A stretch of DNA of 64,000 nt from Cydia pomonella (GCF_033807575.1 NC_084717.1:11533692-11597691), one strand, 5' to 3'; shown: positions 1 through 9,875, counted from the stretch's first letter. Program-made: numbers and translations. Notes: generated by a model not told the origin, from the letters alone.

Positions 1-2
1 TA

Positions 3-203
3 GTTGCACACGATGAAGCATGGCTTAAACTCCTTCACACTAGGCGAGAACTGAGACACCAGCGCGCTGTTTTCCCACCTTCGTCACCGGGCATGACATT
101 CTCCTGCCCGCCATGCGGTCGCGGCTGCCGCTCTCGAATTGGACTTACTAGTCATTTACGTAAGTGCCTTAATGTTATGGGCGCTGTTCAAACCATCATT
201 TAA
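3..203 (+). pseudogene. C-terminal end of a non-LTR retrotransposon polyprotein (zinc finger), partial
   Basis: An open frame enters from the left edge and stops at 201-203. It ends in a cysteine-histidine finger (FSCPPCGRGCRSRIGLTSHL, then RKC) that matches the C2H2-like finger found after reverse transcriptase in many insect LINE polyproteins. Only the last 66 residues are inside the window, so completeness upstream cannot be judged. The finger probably binds nucleic acid during target-primed reverse transcription (family inference). Confidence 0.6.
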
Positions 204-850
204 TTGATGTTAAAGGCCAAATGATGAGGAACAAAATACAAATTCCATACAATTATCAAAAACACTTATAATATTTGAAAAATCTTAAAAAATCAAACAA
301 AGGGGCATACGTATTATTTATATACATAAAAGGGTGTAGCAGGATAGCCTAGGAAAAATTGCCCCCAGCGATTTTGGGCCGAAACTGTAATCAAACGATG
401 CCTTTTGGGGAGGTTATACTCTGCACAAAGTTTCATCCCTCTGTTACCCCCTGGGGGTGAAAAACACCCGATTAACCCCAAAACTGTTTTAATTATTTTT
501 TCCTAAACTATGATAGTGACGAATTTCAAATTTCGTACAAATATTAATAAGACTAAAAGCTATGTGCTAAAAAAATATTAACCCCCTAACCATTTAAATT
601 CTTGTAAAAAAAACAAAAATGAAAAAAGAATCATCCTGTATCTCAAGTTTGGCTCACGGTACACACACCATTTTTTTTTTTTAAATGTACCAATTTATAT
701 TCTATATTATATAAAAGTTTCATGGACCTACTCCAGAAGGAACATTGCGAAATTAAAATAAACGTACTATTTCGTAGCTACTAATCATTATACTCGTATC
801 ATGCTTAATACGCAACGTCTCGGACCCGAAACCAAGATAATTTAAAAAAA

Positions 851-1541
851 CCGGCCAAGAGCATGTCGGGCCACGCTCAGTGTAGGGTTCCGTAGTTACT
901 CTTCCGTCACAATAAGCTAAACTGGAGCTTTAAGTATAGTAAATTGTTAACCAAGGGATGAAACGGTACCTTTCACGCGAGTTAAACAAATAGGCAAATT
1001 TGCATAATCAGTACCTAATTAAAGTATGTCTTTTTACTATGAAGGGGAAACTTTTTGCGATAACTCAAAAACAGCTAAACTGATCATGTCCGCTATAGTT
1101 TTCATTTAATGTCTTTCTTAAGCTCTACTTCCACGATTTTTTTCATTTTTTTTGGACCTATGGTTCAAAAGTTAGAGGGGGGGGGGGGACACATTTTTTT
1201 TTCTTTCGGAGCGATTATCTCCGAATATATTCACTTTATCAAAAAATGTTTGTTGAAGACCCCTATTAGTTTTGAAATACCTTTCCAACGATACTCCACA
1301 CTGTAGGATTGAAGCAAAAAACAAAAATTCACCCCCACTTTACGTGAAGGGGAGGTACCCTCAAAAAAAAAAATTAGATTTTATTGTACGACTTTGTCGG
1401 CTTTATTGATTTACATATCCATGCCAAATTTCAGCTTTCTAGCACTAACGACCACGGAGCAAAGCCTCGGACAGACAGACAGACAGGCAGACGGACATGG
1501 CGAAACTATAAGGGTTCCTAGTTGACTACGGAACCCTAAAA
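851..1541. repeat. Inner unit of foldback element with GGGTTCCGTAGT / ACTACGGAACCC ends
   Basis: The centre of the foldback element carries a block beginning CCGGCCAAGAGCATGTCGGG, followed by TAGGGTTCCGTAGTTA and ending ACTACGGAACCCTA. The same block occupies 34602-35296 in copy 2. A divergent relative lies at 15197-15630. It has a G-run at about 1178-1190 and a CAGA microsatellite near 1470. It is probably a separate non-autonomous element nested in the foldback. Confidence 0.6.
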
Positions 1542-1805
1542 ATGTTTTTATAAATACAAATGAGTTTGATTCATACTTCTTTATCCCCACCTTTTTCAAA
1601 TCGGGCACGAGCAGCGCCAGCGGTCCGATCGCAAGCCATTGTTTATTAATAATGCAAGGCTCTTAGTGGGAGTTCAATGAATAGTACGCACCAAAGAGCC
1701 AATACATATTAATTTCGCAATGTTCCTTCTGGAGTAGGTCCATGAAACTTTTGTATCATGTAGAATATAAACTGGTTCATTTTTGAAAAAAAAAATGGTG
1801 TGGTA

Positions 1806-1930
1806 CAGTCAGCGTCAAATACTTTGTAGCAGTCAAAGTGGCCAAATAGTTAACGGTACACCATACTAAATATATGGTGTACCGAACTATTTGGCTACTT
1901 TGACTGCTACGAAGTATTTGACGCTGACTG
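1806..1930. mobile_element. TA-flanked palindromic MITE (CAGTCAGCGTC family), copy 1
   Basis: A 125 bp palindrome with ends CAGTCAGCGTCAAATAC / GTATTTGACGCTGACTG. Copy 2 of the host foldback (near 35560) has the undisturbed site GGTGTGGTACCATGAG, so the insertion is defined exactly and duplicated TA (1804-1805, 1931-1932). The TA duplication is typical of Tc1/mariner-mobilised MITEs. Confidence 0.85.
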
Positions 1931-2460
1931 TACCATGAGCCAAACTTGATATACAGGTTGATTCTTTTTTTATTTTTGTTTTTTTTACAAGAGTTTAAAT
2001 GGTTAGGGGGTTAATATTTTTTTAGCACATAGATCAATCATAGATCTTATTAATATTTGTACAAAATTTGAAATTCGTCACTTTCGTAGTTTAGGAAAAA
2101 ATAATTAAAACAGTTTTGGGGTTAGTCGGGTGTTTTTCACCCCCAGGGGGTAACAGAGGGATGAAACTTTGTGCAGAGTATAACCTCCCCAAAAGGAATC
2201 GTTTGATTACAGTTTCGGCCCAAAATCGCTGGGGCAATTTTTCCTAGGCTATCCTGCTACAATTGGAAAATCAATATATTTAAATTTTTCATTGCAATAA
2301 TTTTCATATAATGTCAATTGTGCTGCGTCACGCTCTCCCCAAATAATCTTATTACATAAGTACTATATTACTTGTAATATTATTATTTCTAATTAAATTA
2401 TAAATCTATTTATTGACAATAACAATATACATAATGGATATATACAGATGAATACTATAA

Positions 2461-3117
2461 CTAGCTTATATCTAAAAGAGGCCCTTGAGGCATTGTACCA
2501 AGGATGCTGGCGGCATTTCCTCGTTGTATCGCAATACTGATACGTTGTGCGAGGAAGCCGCCAGCTCTTCGGTCACCAGTTACGTCAACCAGACGTTTCG
2601 CGATTTCTCCAAAAAACTTGTGCGCGCTGGGACCCCATGGACCTAGAGTTTCAACGCCAAAAGGTACAAAATGGTACTCTCTACCGAGGCTCTTATATTT
2701 ATTACGTTTCAAAATTTCGGCGCTTTCCGCCGCTGCGCCCGCTTTTACATTAGTCCGTTGGAGGTGGGACGGTGCCAGTGTGTCTACGCAGGTAGCATCC
2801 CACACTAACATCCGTCCCAAGCTCCAAGGAACCAAGGACACCCCATCAGGCCTCTTGCCATCATCCCTGATAATGCCAGTTGGCTCAAGAAGAGCAGGCA
2901 CATTGATGGTGGCAAGAGATCGACGGATTATGTCATTAAGCGACGCATGTCTTGAAAAACGACCTGCACTTTTTTGACAAGATAATCCGTGGTGTCCCAG
3001 TCGGTCCACGTCCGTGCCACAAGAGCATATATGTGGCGTACATACCGAAACCCCGAGTCGCAAACCAGTCGCCAGTCTTAGGGAGGTCGGATCCAAGAAA
3101 GTACCAGTACACGTCAT
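2461..3117 (-). pseudogene. C-terminal region of a retroelement polyprotein, PD-(D/E)XK-like motif
   Basis: The 218-residue frame contains CGTDVDRLGHHGLSC, a LNDIIRRSL segment, then DGKRPDGVSLVPW followed by VWDATCVDTLA. This block is recurrent downstream of reverse transcriptase in a group of animal retroelements. The RPDG...VWDAT arrangement resembles a PD-(D/E)XK nuclease core, which is my inference from motif spacing. The reverse transcriptase that should precede it is missing: upstream sequence passes directly into an AP-endonuclease domain (3117-3480). The coding end is intact to its stop. It is a fossil and not expected to be functional. Confidence 0.6.
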
Positions 3118-3480
3118 AATGTATTTTTATACTCCGTATTAGTTTCCGTGCCGCTTCAGATACTACACAGTGATCCAGCCAGCTTTTAGTACCATTAATA
3201 TCACTAACATAGGTGTATGTATCCGAGGCCACTCCTAGAATGTCTATGTCCGCACATTGCCATCTAACATCCGCACAAAAGTCTAACAACTCCTTACCGA
3301 ATCGTCTGCTCGGGTGAGCGTTGAAATCCCCTAATATGAAGACGCAGTCTACCTGGCACTCCTCCACTATTGCCGCCATTTCCCCTAGGCATTCCGTAAA
3401 TTCGGTAAGAGTCTCCGCAGAATCGACGGGCATGTACACAGAGAACACCAAGAGCGAACGATCCGATAACACTATCTTTA
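3117..3480 (-). pseudogene. AP-type endonuclease domain (C-terminal part) of the same old retroelement
   Basis: The frame shows SLLVFSVYMPVDS, the catalytic block FILGDFNAHP and then SWLDHCVVSEA, the order expected in the exonuclease-endonuclease-phosphatase fold of LINE endonucleases. Near 3117 the frame breaks off after IHYDVYW, where a native protein would lead to reverse transcriptase. The sequence continues into the C-terminal domain at 2461-3117, implying an internal deletion of the whole reverse transcriptase. On its other side the domain is cut by a younger LINE; the missing part resumes at 8438. Confidence 0.7.
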
Positions 3481-3501
3481 GTAAGTAAGTAAGTAAGTAA
3501 T
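3481..3501 (-). repeat. (TTAC)n tail of the LINE
   Basis: Five GTAA units on plus (TTAC on minus) sit directly at the LINE 3' terminus and next to the TTTA target duplication. LINEs of CR1-like clades end in short tandem repeats instead of poly-A. Confidence 0.8.
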
Positions 3502-3683
3502 ATTTTATTTGTGAAACACAGGTTATAATACAGATGACAGTGAAATTATATAGTACTCTGTGATCTACCATATAGGTGTACAAATATTTAGTCTTATAGC
3601 TAACTTATTATCTAGATAGCTTAGAACCTATTATATATTTACATTATAGCACATTAATTTGAAATTATGTCACATAAAATAAA

Positions 3684-6600
3684 TTAATAGAAGGGATACT
3701 TTTGGTCACGGGCAAAGTTTTTGTCAGATAAAAATTCATTGATGGTATAGTATGTTCCTTTGATGAGCTCTGTCTTTAATATGTTTTTAAACTTTTGGAT
3801 CTCTAATACTTTAAGGCTTTCAGGTAGTGAATTGTATATTTTGGACGCCATGCCTAATATACTTTTCCTTAATAAAGCAGTTTTGCCACCTCTCGTTTGT
3901 ATTGCATGTCTATATCTGGTATTTCTCACGTTCGGATTCGATCTTAGTGGAAACAGTTCCGGATTAGATTTAACAAAAACTGCCAGTTCGTAAATATATA
4001 GGCTTGCAAGTGTCAGTACTTTTAATTCTTTGAAATAAGGTTTGCATGAATCGTCTATTTCTAGGCCACATATGGCGCGAATGCATTTTTTTTGCGCTCT
4101 AAATACGAGTAGTTTGTTTGTTGAGTTACCCCAGAATATTAGTGCATATCTTAAAATAGATTCGATGTATCCATGATACGCTAGTAAAACAGTATTGCGG
4201 TCTGAAGTTTGCGACATTTTTCTAAGAGCAAATACGAAACTGTTTACACGTTTACATAAAGACTCAGTGTGCGGTTTCCAATCGATATGACAGTCTATTT
4301 CCAAACCTAAAAAATTTATGACCTTTACATCTTCAATAGTTTCATTATTATAATTTATATTTATATTCATTGCATTTGAGAGAGGTTGATAAAACTGCAT
4401 TATTTTAGTTTTTGTAGTATTGATCTTTAATCTATTATCTTCAAGCCACTGCGCGACAGATGATAGTGCACTATTGATCTCAGATTCATATGTATTAGGA
4501 TTCGTCATCTCAATTAAGACTGTACAGTCATCCGCAAATAGGACTATTGGATGTTCAACATGATGAGGGAGGTCGTTTATATATACTAAAAACAACAACG
4601 GCCCTAAGATGCTTCCCTGTGGAACTCCTGACAATATTGGTTTCATCGTGGAGTAGTAAGCCAATTCTTGTTTTGTTGTGTTACATATTTTCGTTATCTT
4701 TGTGCATTGCATTCTATTTGTCAGATATGATTTAAATAAGCTCAAAGCAACACCTCTAACTCCGTACTGCTCCAGTTTATGCAACAGTATATCATGATTG
4801 ACGAAGTCAAAGGCCTTCGTCATATCCATATATATCGCACACACTGGGTTTCTTTTATCAATATTAGTAATGATCGTGTTAATTAATTTGTAGATAGCAG
4901 AGGAAGTTGATTTATTTTTCCTAAAACCATTTTGTTCGTTAGCTAAAATGCGTTTGCTTTCCAAGTAATTGTACAGTTGTTCGTATATTATTCGTTCTAT
5001 AATTTTCGAAAATATTGATAACAATGCGATAGGTCTATAGTTTTCTATTTTTTCTTTATCATTTTTTTTAAACAATGGCTTGACTACCGCAATTTTGAGA
5101 CTGTCCGGGAAGATTCCTGTTTGAAGTATTAGGTTGCAAATGTGAGTAAAAGGTTGCAGTATAATATCAGCGCATTGTTTTACAACATCTGTTGTAATTT
5201 CATCATATCCGGTACTGTTTGTATTTTTTAATTGCTTAATTATTTTATATACACCCTGGGACGTCACCGGACCTAGGAACATGGAATGTAATGCATTAAA
5301 GGAAAGTTTTACTTTATTATTATTGTTGGATTTTACTTGTGTCGTTGGTTGTTCAATGAAGAAATCATTAAAACTGTCAGCTATATCTACAGGATTTGTT
5401 AACAAAGAGTTATTATCTTTGACAATTTTCGTAATGGTTTGCTTGGGACAGTTTTCATTGTGGTTTTTTATGATATTCCACGCAGCTCGACATTTATTAT
5501 CCGATTTTTTTATGTAATTGTTGTTTTGTGCTTTTTGTGTGAGCTTTATGATTTTTTTTAGTCTGGTAGTATATGATGTTAGTTCGGCTTTATTCGATTC
5601 ATTGGGATTTGACCTGTAGCGCCACAATATTTCACGTTTTTTTTTGCAACAAATTTTAATCCCTTTGGTAACCCAACGCGGTTTTATTCTTTGTGATAGT
5701 TTTATTAGTTTGAAGGGGAAACATAGTTTGAACAGCAAAATTACGCTGTCAATAAAATTGTTATATGCTTTATTGGGGTCATTGCTCTCATAAACATCGC
5801 AAAAACTAAGGCTCGAGAGATTATGTTTGAATTTGTGCATATTTTCTATAGAAAAGTCTCGCTTCTTAATATACCAGTACTTATATTGATAATTGTGCCT
5901 GACCGGACATTGTAAGATTATAGAACTATGATCGGATATGCCAAAATCAACTACAACGCTCTTTGAGTCACGAATATTATCAGCGAAATTGTCAATGCAA
6001 GCTCCGCTGCATGGTCGGGTTGGATCTTTAATTTTAAGTTTAAGATAGAAGTTTAGTAAAGCATGTTCAAAAGTTGAAGAAAGATAATTGCATTTTAACA
6101 AATTGATGTTAAAATCACCGCATAGTATGATTTTTTTATTTTTTTTATTGGTTATAATTTTGAGCATTTGTTGCAGCCGATCCATAAAAATATTAAAATC
6201 TGAATTTGGAACCCTATATACACAAATTATAATTATATTTAGAGTTGTTAGCTCTATTGCGCAACACTCAAAGCATGTGTCCATGGACAAGTGGTTAATG
6301 TCTGATATTTCTTTGTATATAGTTCCCCGTTTTACATAAATTGCAGTTCCACCCCTTTTGACCCTTCTCGAATAATTGGAGGCCAAATGAATTTTTTTTA
6401 GGTAGAAAAGCTTAGTTTCTTCCTTCAGCATGAAATGTTCCGAAAAACAAGCTACATCAATGGTTACATTGCTATCTTCCAATTGTTCCAAGGAGACCGT
6501 GAACGTATCAGATTTGTTAATTAAGCCTGCTATATTTAAATGAAGTATATTGACAAAATTATTGTTTTTACAATTATCTAACAAGCGGAAAATATCATTG

Positions 6601-6758
6601 CTAGCCACGAAAGGTATGATTTTGTGTACTGTCTGTGTTCGAGTTTTCCGAGTAACGTTCGACGATGGCTGGAGTGCATTGCTGAGGGTGTCCATGTCGT
6701 CCAGGCTGCGGAGGTTGACCAGGTTGCGCAGGCAGAGCAGGCTGCGGAGACTGAGCAA
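3684..6758 (-). CDS. LINE ORF2: endonuclease plus reverse transcriptase
   Basis: Uninterrupted 1024-codon frame. Residues about 70-282 form the AP endonuclease, with GDFN at 214-217 and SDH at 275-277. Reverse transcriptase motifs follow in order: NYRPIALLS near 573, the first catalytic aspartate in YMDMTKAFD (D645), GVPQGS at 711-716 and FADD at 741-744. All catalytic residues are present, so the protein could be active. The frame overlaps the end of ORF1 by about 150 bases in another frame; a later methionine (DMDTLSN) may be the true start. It nicks target DNA and copies the element RNA into it (family knowledge). Confidence 0.9.
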   Translation of the reverse strand: MLSLRSLLCLRNLVNLRSLDDMDTLSNALQPSSNVTRKTRTQTVHKIIPFVASNDIFRLLDNCKNNNFVNILHLNIAGLINKSDTFTVSLEQLEDSNVTIDVACFSEHFMLKEETKLFYLKKIHLASNYSRRVKRGGTAIYVKRGTIYKEISDINHLSMDTCFECCAIELTTLNIIIICVYRVPNSDFNIFMDRLQQMLKIITNKKNKKIILCGDFNINLLKCNYLSSTFEHALLNFYLKLKIKDPTRPCSGACIDNFADNIRDSKSVVVDFGISDHSSIILQCPVRHNYQYKYWYIKKRDFSIENMHKFKHNLSSLSFCDVYESNDPNKAYNNFIDSVILLFKLCFPFKLIKLSQRIKPRWVTKGIKICCKKKREILWRYRSNPNESNKAELTSYTTRLKKIIKLTQKAQNNNYIKKSDNKCRAAWNIIKNHNENCPKQTITKIVKDNNSLLTNPVDIADSFNDFFIEQPTTQVKSNNNNKVKLSFNALHSMFLGPVTSQGVYKIIKQLKNTNSTGYDEITTDVVKQCADIILQPFTHICNLILQTGIFPDSLKIAVVKPLFKKNDKEKIENYRPIALLSIFSKIIERIIYEQLYNYLESKRILANEQNGFRKNKSTSSAIYKLINTIITNIDKRNPVCAIYMDMTKAFDFVNHDILLHKLEQYGVRGVALSLFKSYLTNRMQCTKITKICNTTKQELAYYSTMKPILSGVPQGSILGPLLFLVYINDLPHHVEHPIVLFADDCTVLIEMTNPNTYESEINSALSSVAQWLEDNRLKINTTKTKIMQFYQPLSNAMNININYNNETIEDVKVINFLGLEIDCHIDWKPHTESLCKRVNSFVFALRKMSQTSDRNTVLLAYHGYIESILRYALIFWGNSTNKLLVFRAQKKCIRAICGLEIDDSCKPYFKELKVLTLASLYIYELAVFVKSNPELFPLRSNPNVRNTRYRHAIQTRGGKTALLRKSILGMASKIYNSLPESLKVLEIQKFKNILKTELIKGTYYTINEFLSDKNFARDQKYPFY

Positions 6759-8081
6759 TCAGCGAGGATTCACGAAGGGACTGGCTTGAACTTGCATCTT
6801 TTTGGTTTATAATCGATATTGACCTAGTGTTTGTTAGTGTTTGTGATTGTGATGCATCCTGTGTGTTTGTTGTTGGGGTGGTAGGGGGTTGCGTCTTGTC
6901 CTGTTGGGTCGAAAGATCTATTCTTGTGGAAGATTGTTGTGTGGGTTGTGCTTGTTGTGGCGTATTTAATGGTGGGACGTATTGTTTTCCGTCTATAAAA
7001 AGTTTATTGTTTCTTATCGCCGCATGTTTTCCTTCTTGGCGCGCTCTCATTAATGTCTCTCTAAGTAGTTTTCTTTCTTCCAGGGCCTTTCCATCCAGGT
7101 AATGTGACACCGCGAGACCTGTGTTTTTGAAACAGTGAGCGTTTTGTAGTATGTACGTTGCCATCCTTTTATTTAGTAGTTCTATACGAAGCGGTCGACG
7201 GTATCCTTTACGACCTATTCGTGAAACCCCTTCGATAAATCCGTTAATGCTTATGTTTAAGATGTCGTAGAATATGTTGTCTAATCTTTGACATAGCTCA
7301 GGTTCCTTTTCAGGGTGGTATTCATCCAGACCGTATAAAATTATAGTTTTTTGGTAGTATTGGTTATCACTATGGCTACGATAAGGGTTTTCCCGGTTTA
7401 TGGTTTTAATTTGATTTTTTAGCTCATCTAACTCGATCTGTAATCTTTGGTTTGCTTGTTGTAAATGTCCTATTCTTTTTTTAAAGCTTCCTGTTGTGTT
7501 GATATTGTGTTAATGTTCTGCGTAATGTCCTGTCTTAATTCGAACATAATGTTGTGCGTTTCACTATGTACTATATTTTTCATCTCATCTAGTAGGGCTG
7601 CGTTATTTCTTTGTAGCTTTGTATCTAGTAGTTGACTAATTTGGTCCAGTGAGAGTGGCTGGTTAATATTTACGAGTTGGGCTGTGGTGCTGTTTGCGGT
7701 GTGCGTGGTGATGTTACAATCTGTCGTGTTAGGTGAGTTTTCGTCCAAATTTAATAGCTCGTCTACTGACATAGTTGTGTCGTTTAAATTTGCCGATATG
7801 TGGCTGTGTTTCCCCACTGGTGTGTCATCCCTAATTACCCTGCGCGTAATCAATTGGCAGGGTGGACATTTCCAAGAACACATTAATTCTTGTCCATGTT
7901 CTCTATACTCCGCTGAGGTAATATTACCGCACGTATAATGGTAAAAACCCTTGCAGGCCGAACATACTATTAATTCCAAACGGGAGTTTATTTGTAGTTT
8001 GCAAGCTAAACAAATCATTTTGTGGTATTTTGAGATGTTAATTGCGAAATTAGAGCTTGAATCACTGTATTTATGGTCCAA
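6601..8081 (-). CDS. LINE ORF1: PHD finger, coiled coil and RRM-like nucleic-acid-binding protein, with a minus-1 break
   Basis: Residues 1-203 (8081-7470) hold a PHD-type zinc finger (CLACK, CSACKGFYHYTC, CSWKCPPC) and a glutamine/asparagine-rich region leading into a coiled coil. The frame stops at TAG just after GCT TTA AAA AAA GAA. Reading continues without a stop in the minus-1 frame to 6601: a further coiled coil, then an RRM-like block (TIILYGLDEY, VSRIGRKGYRRPLRIEL) and a proline/glutamine-rich tail. Joined, the product is about 490 residues. The break is in an A7 run that forms T TTA AAA in phase, so it is either a one-base indel or a programmed frameshift site. The protein likely packages element RNA. 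Confidence 0.75.
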
Positions 8082-8437
8082 TTTTGTTCACACTCCGTGT
8101 TCAGTTACTGTACGAAGTTGTTATCTCCAAGACGCCAGGCCGTGGGGTAAAGGTCGTAAGCGCCGTGCAATTCCTGTCGTTTACGACGTTTGTTTCAAAC
8201 ACTCTGCACTGTATGAAATAACTGTCATTTTTTGTTTGCTATCACTTTAAATTTGTCTTTTGTCATTTATATTTGCACTTTTGCTGTAATCCAAGGGCAC
8301 TGTTCACTAGTATTTAACTTTCCCGAAGATATTAGCGAGAAAGATTACGTAAAACTTCAACTTGAATACTTGATTTCAATAAATATTTACGGAGCAAAAA
8401 TTAACGATGTTTACTCGCAGACGGCTACCCTCCTCTT

Positions 8438-8590
8438 TTTACAGCAGCGAGTCGCGCACTTTTACAATGCACAATCGAAACCGATGTAAATAAACATTTC
8501 CGCCACAATAACGCCACACCGTGCACCGCCGTACGGCCTACCGCGTAAAATCCCAGCTCCAGTATCGATCGCCGATGCTACACCCTTTCG
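8438..8590 (-). pseudogene. AP-endonuclease domain (N-terminal part) of the interrupted old retroelement
   Basis: Upstream of the LINE on the minus strand the conceptual frame reads GAGILRGRPYGG, shifts, then VALLWRKCLF and SARLAAVK, which is the part of a LINE endonuclease that precedes VFSVYMP. It runs in frame into 3480 when the LINE and one TTTA are removed. The shift coincides with a short tandem repeat (CGGTGCA then CGGTG). The extent beyond about 8590 is unclear. Confidence 0.55.
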
Positions 8591-8939
8591 TAAAAATATT
8601 GTCACCGAAATTTAAATGCGACTTTCCTCACTCCAGTGAGTGAGACAAGCTTTCGTCATAATGATGATGCCTTTCATTCATGAATGTAAATAAATGTGGT
8701 TAACTTTACTTGATGTTTAATTTTATTAACCTTTAATAATGAACTCACTACTGAGGTGAAAAGTTGCGTGTCACACGAGAGCAGTTATTTTAAATCTCGT
8801 GTTTTTAACTCCCTCGCTACGCTCAAGATTCTAACTTAGAATCACTCGCTTCGTGATGCAATTATAGAATCTTTCGCTTACTCAAAATCAACACTCGCAA
8901 GAAAAACCAACTTTCCTGTCTTGTTGCACAAATAACTAT
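8591..8939. repeat. Non-coding repeat-like block with CTCGCTACGCTC motifs
   Basis: No coding potential seen. The block holds motifs such as CTCGCTACGCTC and TCACTCGCTTCGTG and abuts the tandem dispersed repeats that follow. It is probably part of a non-autonomous element, but its ends cannot be set from this window. Confidence 0.3.
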
Positions 8940-8940
8940 G

Positions 8941-9165
8941 TACAGTACATATGGTGCTACTTTACCGCACTAGTGCGAAAATTAGCGTATTACGTTACTG
9001 TGTCGAACATTTAAAGGCCCATATGTACTGTAAAACGTTGTACGATACATGTGCAAATAGGTAATTCGCAACTCGTGCCGATTTAAAACACTCCCTTCGG
9101 TCGTGTTTTAATTTATCGCCACTCGTTTCGAATTTCCTATTTTCGCACTAGTATCGTAATGTACT
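8941..9165. repeat. Dispersed repeat (TTTACCGCACTAGTGCG family), copy 1
   Basis: About 220 bp unit with GTGCTACTTTACCGCACTAG, CTGTAAAACGTTGTACGA and ACTCCCTTCGGTCGTGTTTT. It is followed directly by a second copy (9166-9370). A third copy is split at 29663-29856 and 30897-31090. Confidence 0.8.
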
Positions 9166-9370
9166 ATTACAGTACATACGGTGCTACTATAGTGTTACGC
9201 ACTAGTGTGTAAATTAGCACATTATGTAACTAAGTATGTCGAAAATTTAAAGGGTCATATGTACTGTAAAACGTTGTACGACACATGTGCGAATAGGTAA
9301 TTCGCAACTCTTGTCGATTTAAAAGACTCCCTTCGGTCGTGTTTCAATTTATCGCCACTAATGTATCGTA
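9166..9370. repeat. Dispersed repeat (TTTACCGCACTAGTGCG family), copy 2
   Basis: Head-to-tail with copy 1, sharing the CTGTAAAACGTTGTACGA and CCCTTCGGTCGTGTTT blocks with point differences and small gaps. Confidence 0.75.
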
Positions 9371-9394
9371 AATAACTATTATACAATCGTGATA

Positions 9395-9478
9395 TAATAA
9401 ATAAATATTATAGGACATTATTACACAAATTGACTAAGTCCCACAGTAAGCTCAATAAGGCTTGTGTTGAGGGTAATT
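9395..9478 (-). repeat. 5'-truncated SINE 3' fragment
   Basis: On the minus strand the segment matches the 3' body of the SINE at 47949-48159: AAGCCTTATTGAGCTTACnGT, then CAATTTGTGTAATAATGTCC and TATAATATTTAT. No Pol III promoter boxes are left in this copy. Confidence 0.65.
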
Positions 9479-9490
9479 GGTTAGTCTTAT

Positions 9491-9706
9491 TTGCAGGCAA
9501 TAACGGACCAGCGTTGGACCAAAAATGTTACGTCATGGAAAGGGCCACTAGGGAAACGGGGTATAGGAAAACCTGTTACTAGATGGGAAGACGAAATAAA
9601 AAATATAGCTGGTCAAAACTGGATGCGAATAGCTCAAGATAGAGATGAGTGGAAAACTCTGGAGGAGGCCTTCACCTGTGAAGACGGGGTTCTTGCTACA
9701 TATTAA
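9491..9706 (+). pseudogene. C-terminus of an RTE-type LINE reverse transcriptase
   Basis: A 71-codon frame with RWTKNVTSWKGPLGKRGIGK, TRWEDEIKNIAGQNW and AQDRDEWKTLEEAF. This is the tail that ends many lepidopteran RTE-type endonuclease-reverse transcriptase proteins. The upstream domains are missing, consistent with 5' truncation. After the stop, a roughly 150 bp 3' UTR ends in AATAAAAGGCTATTTTATTT near 9845-9875, typical of an RTE tail. It is preceded by a TTTGCAG that mimics a splice acceptor. Confidence 0.75.
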
Positions 9707-9875
9707 AATTCATTTTGAAATAGTTTTAGAGCTGCCATTGGGAAGCTATAAGTAATTAAGTTTGCTTATAGTTTTTTGATGTTGGTTCTAAAATTATTTT
9801 AACTTAACTCTAAACAACAATGTTAAAATGTTAAAATTTCGCAAGAAATAAAAGGCTATTTTATTTTATTCATTT

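Larger units (their letters stand above)
332..2260. mobile_element. Long foldback (inverted-repeat) element, copy 1
   Basis: The left arm starting near 332 (GGGTGTAGCAGGATAGCC) recurs in reverse complement at the right end (to 2260). The arms are several hundred bases long. A second copy lies at 33815-35892. This copy lacks the last few bases of the right terminus and a stretch of the left arm that copy 2 keeps. No transposase frame is present, so it is non-autonomous. Confidence 0.8.
3481..8437 (-). mobile_element. Full-length non-LTR retrotransposon (CR1/Jockey-type, PHD-finger ORF1)
   Basis: Element of about 4.96 kb with a 5' leader (8082-8437), ORF1 (8081-6601), overlapping ORF2 (6758-3684), a 3' UTR, and a tandem tail of TTAC units on the minus strand (3481-3501). 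The flanking TTTA at 3477-3480 and 8438-8441 is a 4 bp target duplication. Removing the element and one TTTA rejoins the interrupted endonuclease frame exactly, which fixes both ends. Simple-repeat tails and PHD-type ORF1 proteins are known in CR1-like clades; the exact clade is not settled here. Confidence 0.85.

Noticed and set aside
2504..2977. 157-codon plus-strand frame
   Set aside because: Antisense to the retroelement C-terminal domain, which has clear motifs on minus.
6601..6758. ORF1/ORF2 overlap as evidence of a fused protein
   Set aside because: The two frames differ, and internal methionines in ORF2 allow ordinary separate starts.
8232..8489. 85-codon plus-strand frame looking like an exon
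   Set aside because: It spans the junction of the LINE 5' leader and the old endonuclease; both are read on minus, so the plus frame is a shadow.
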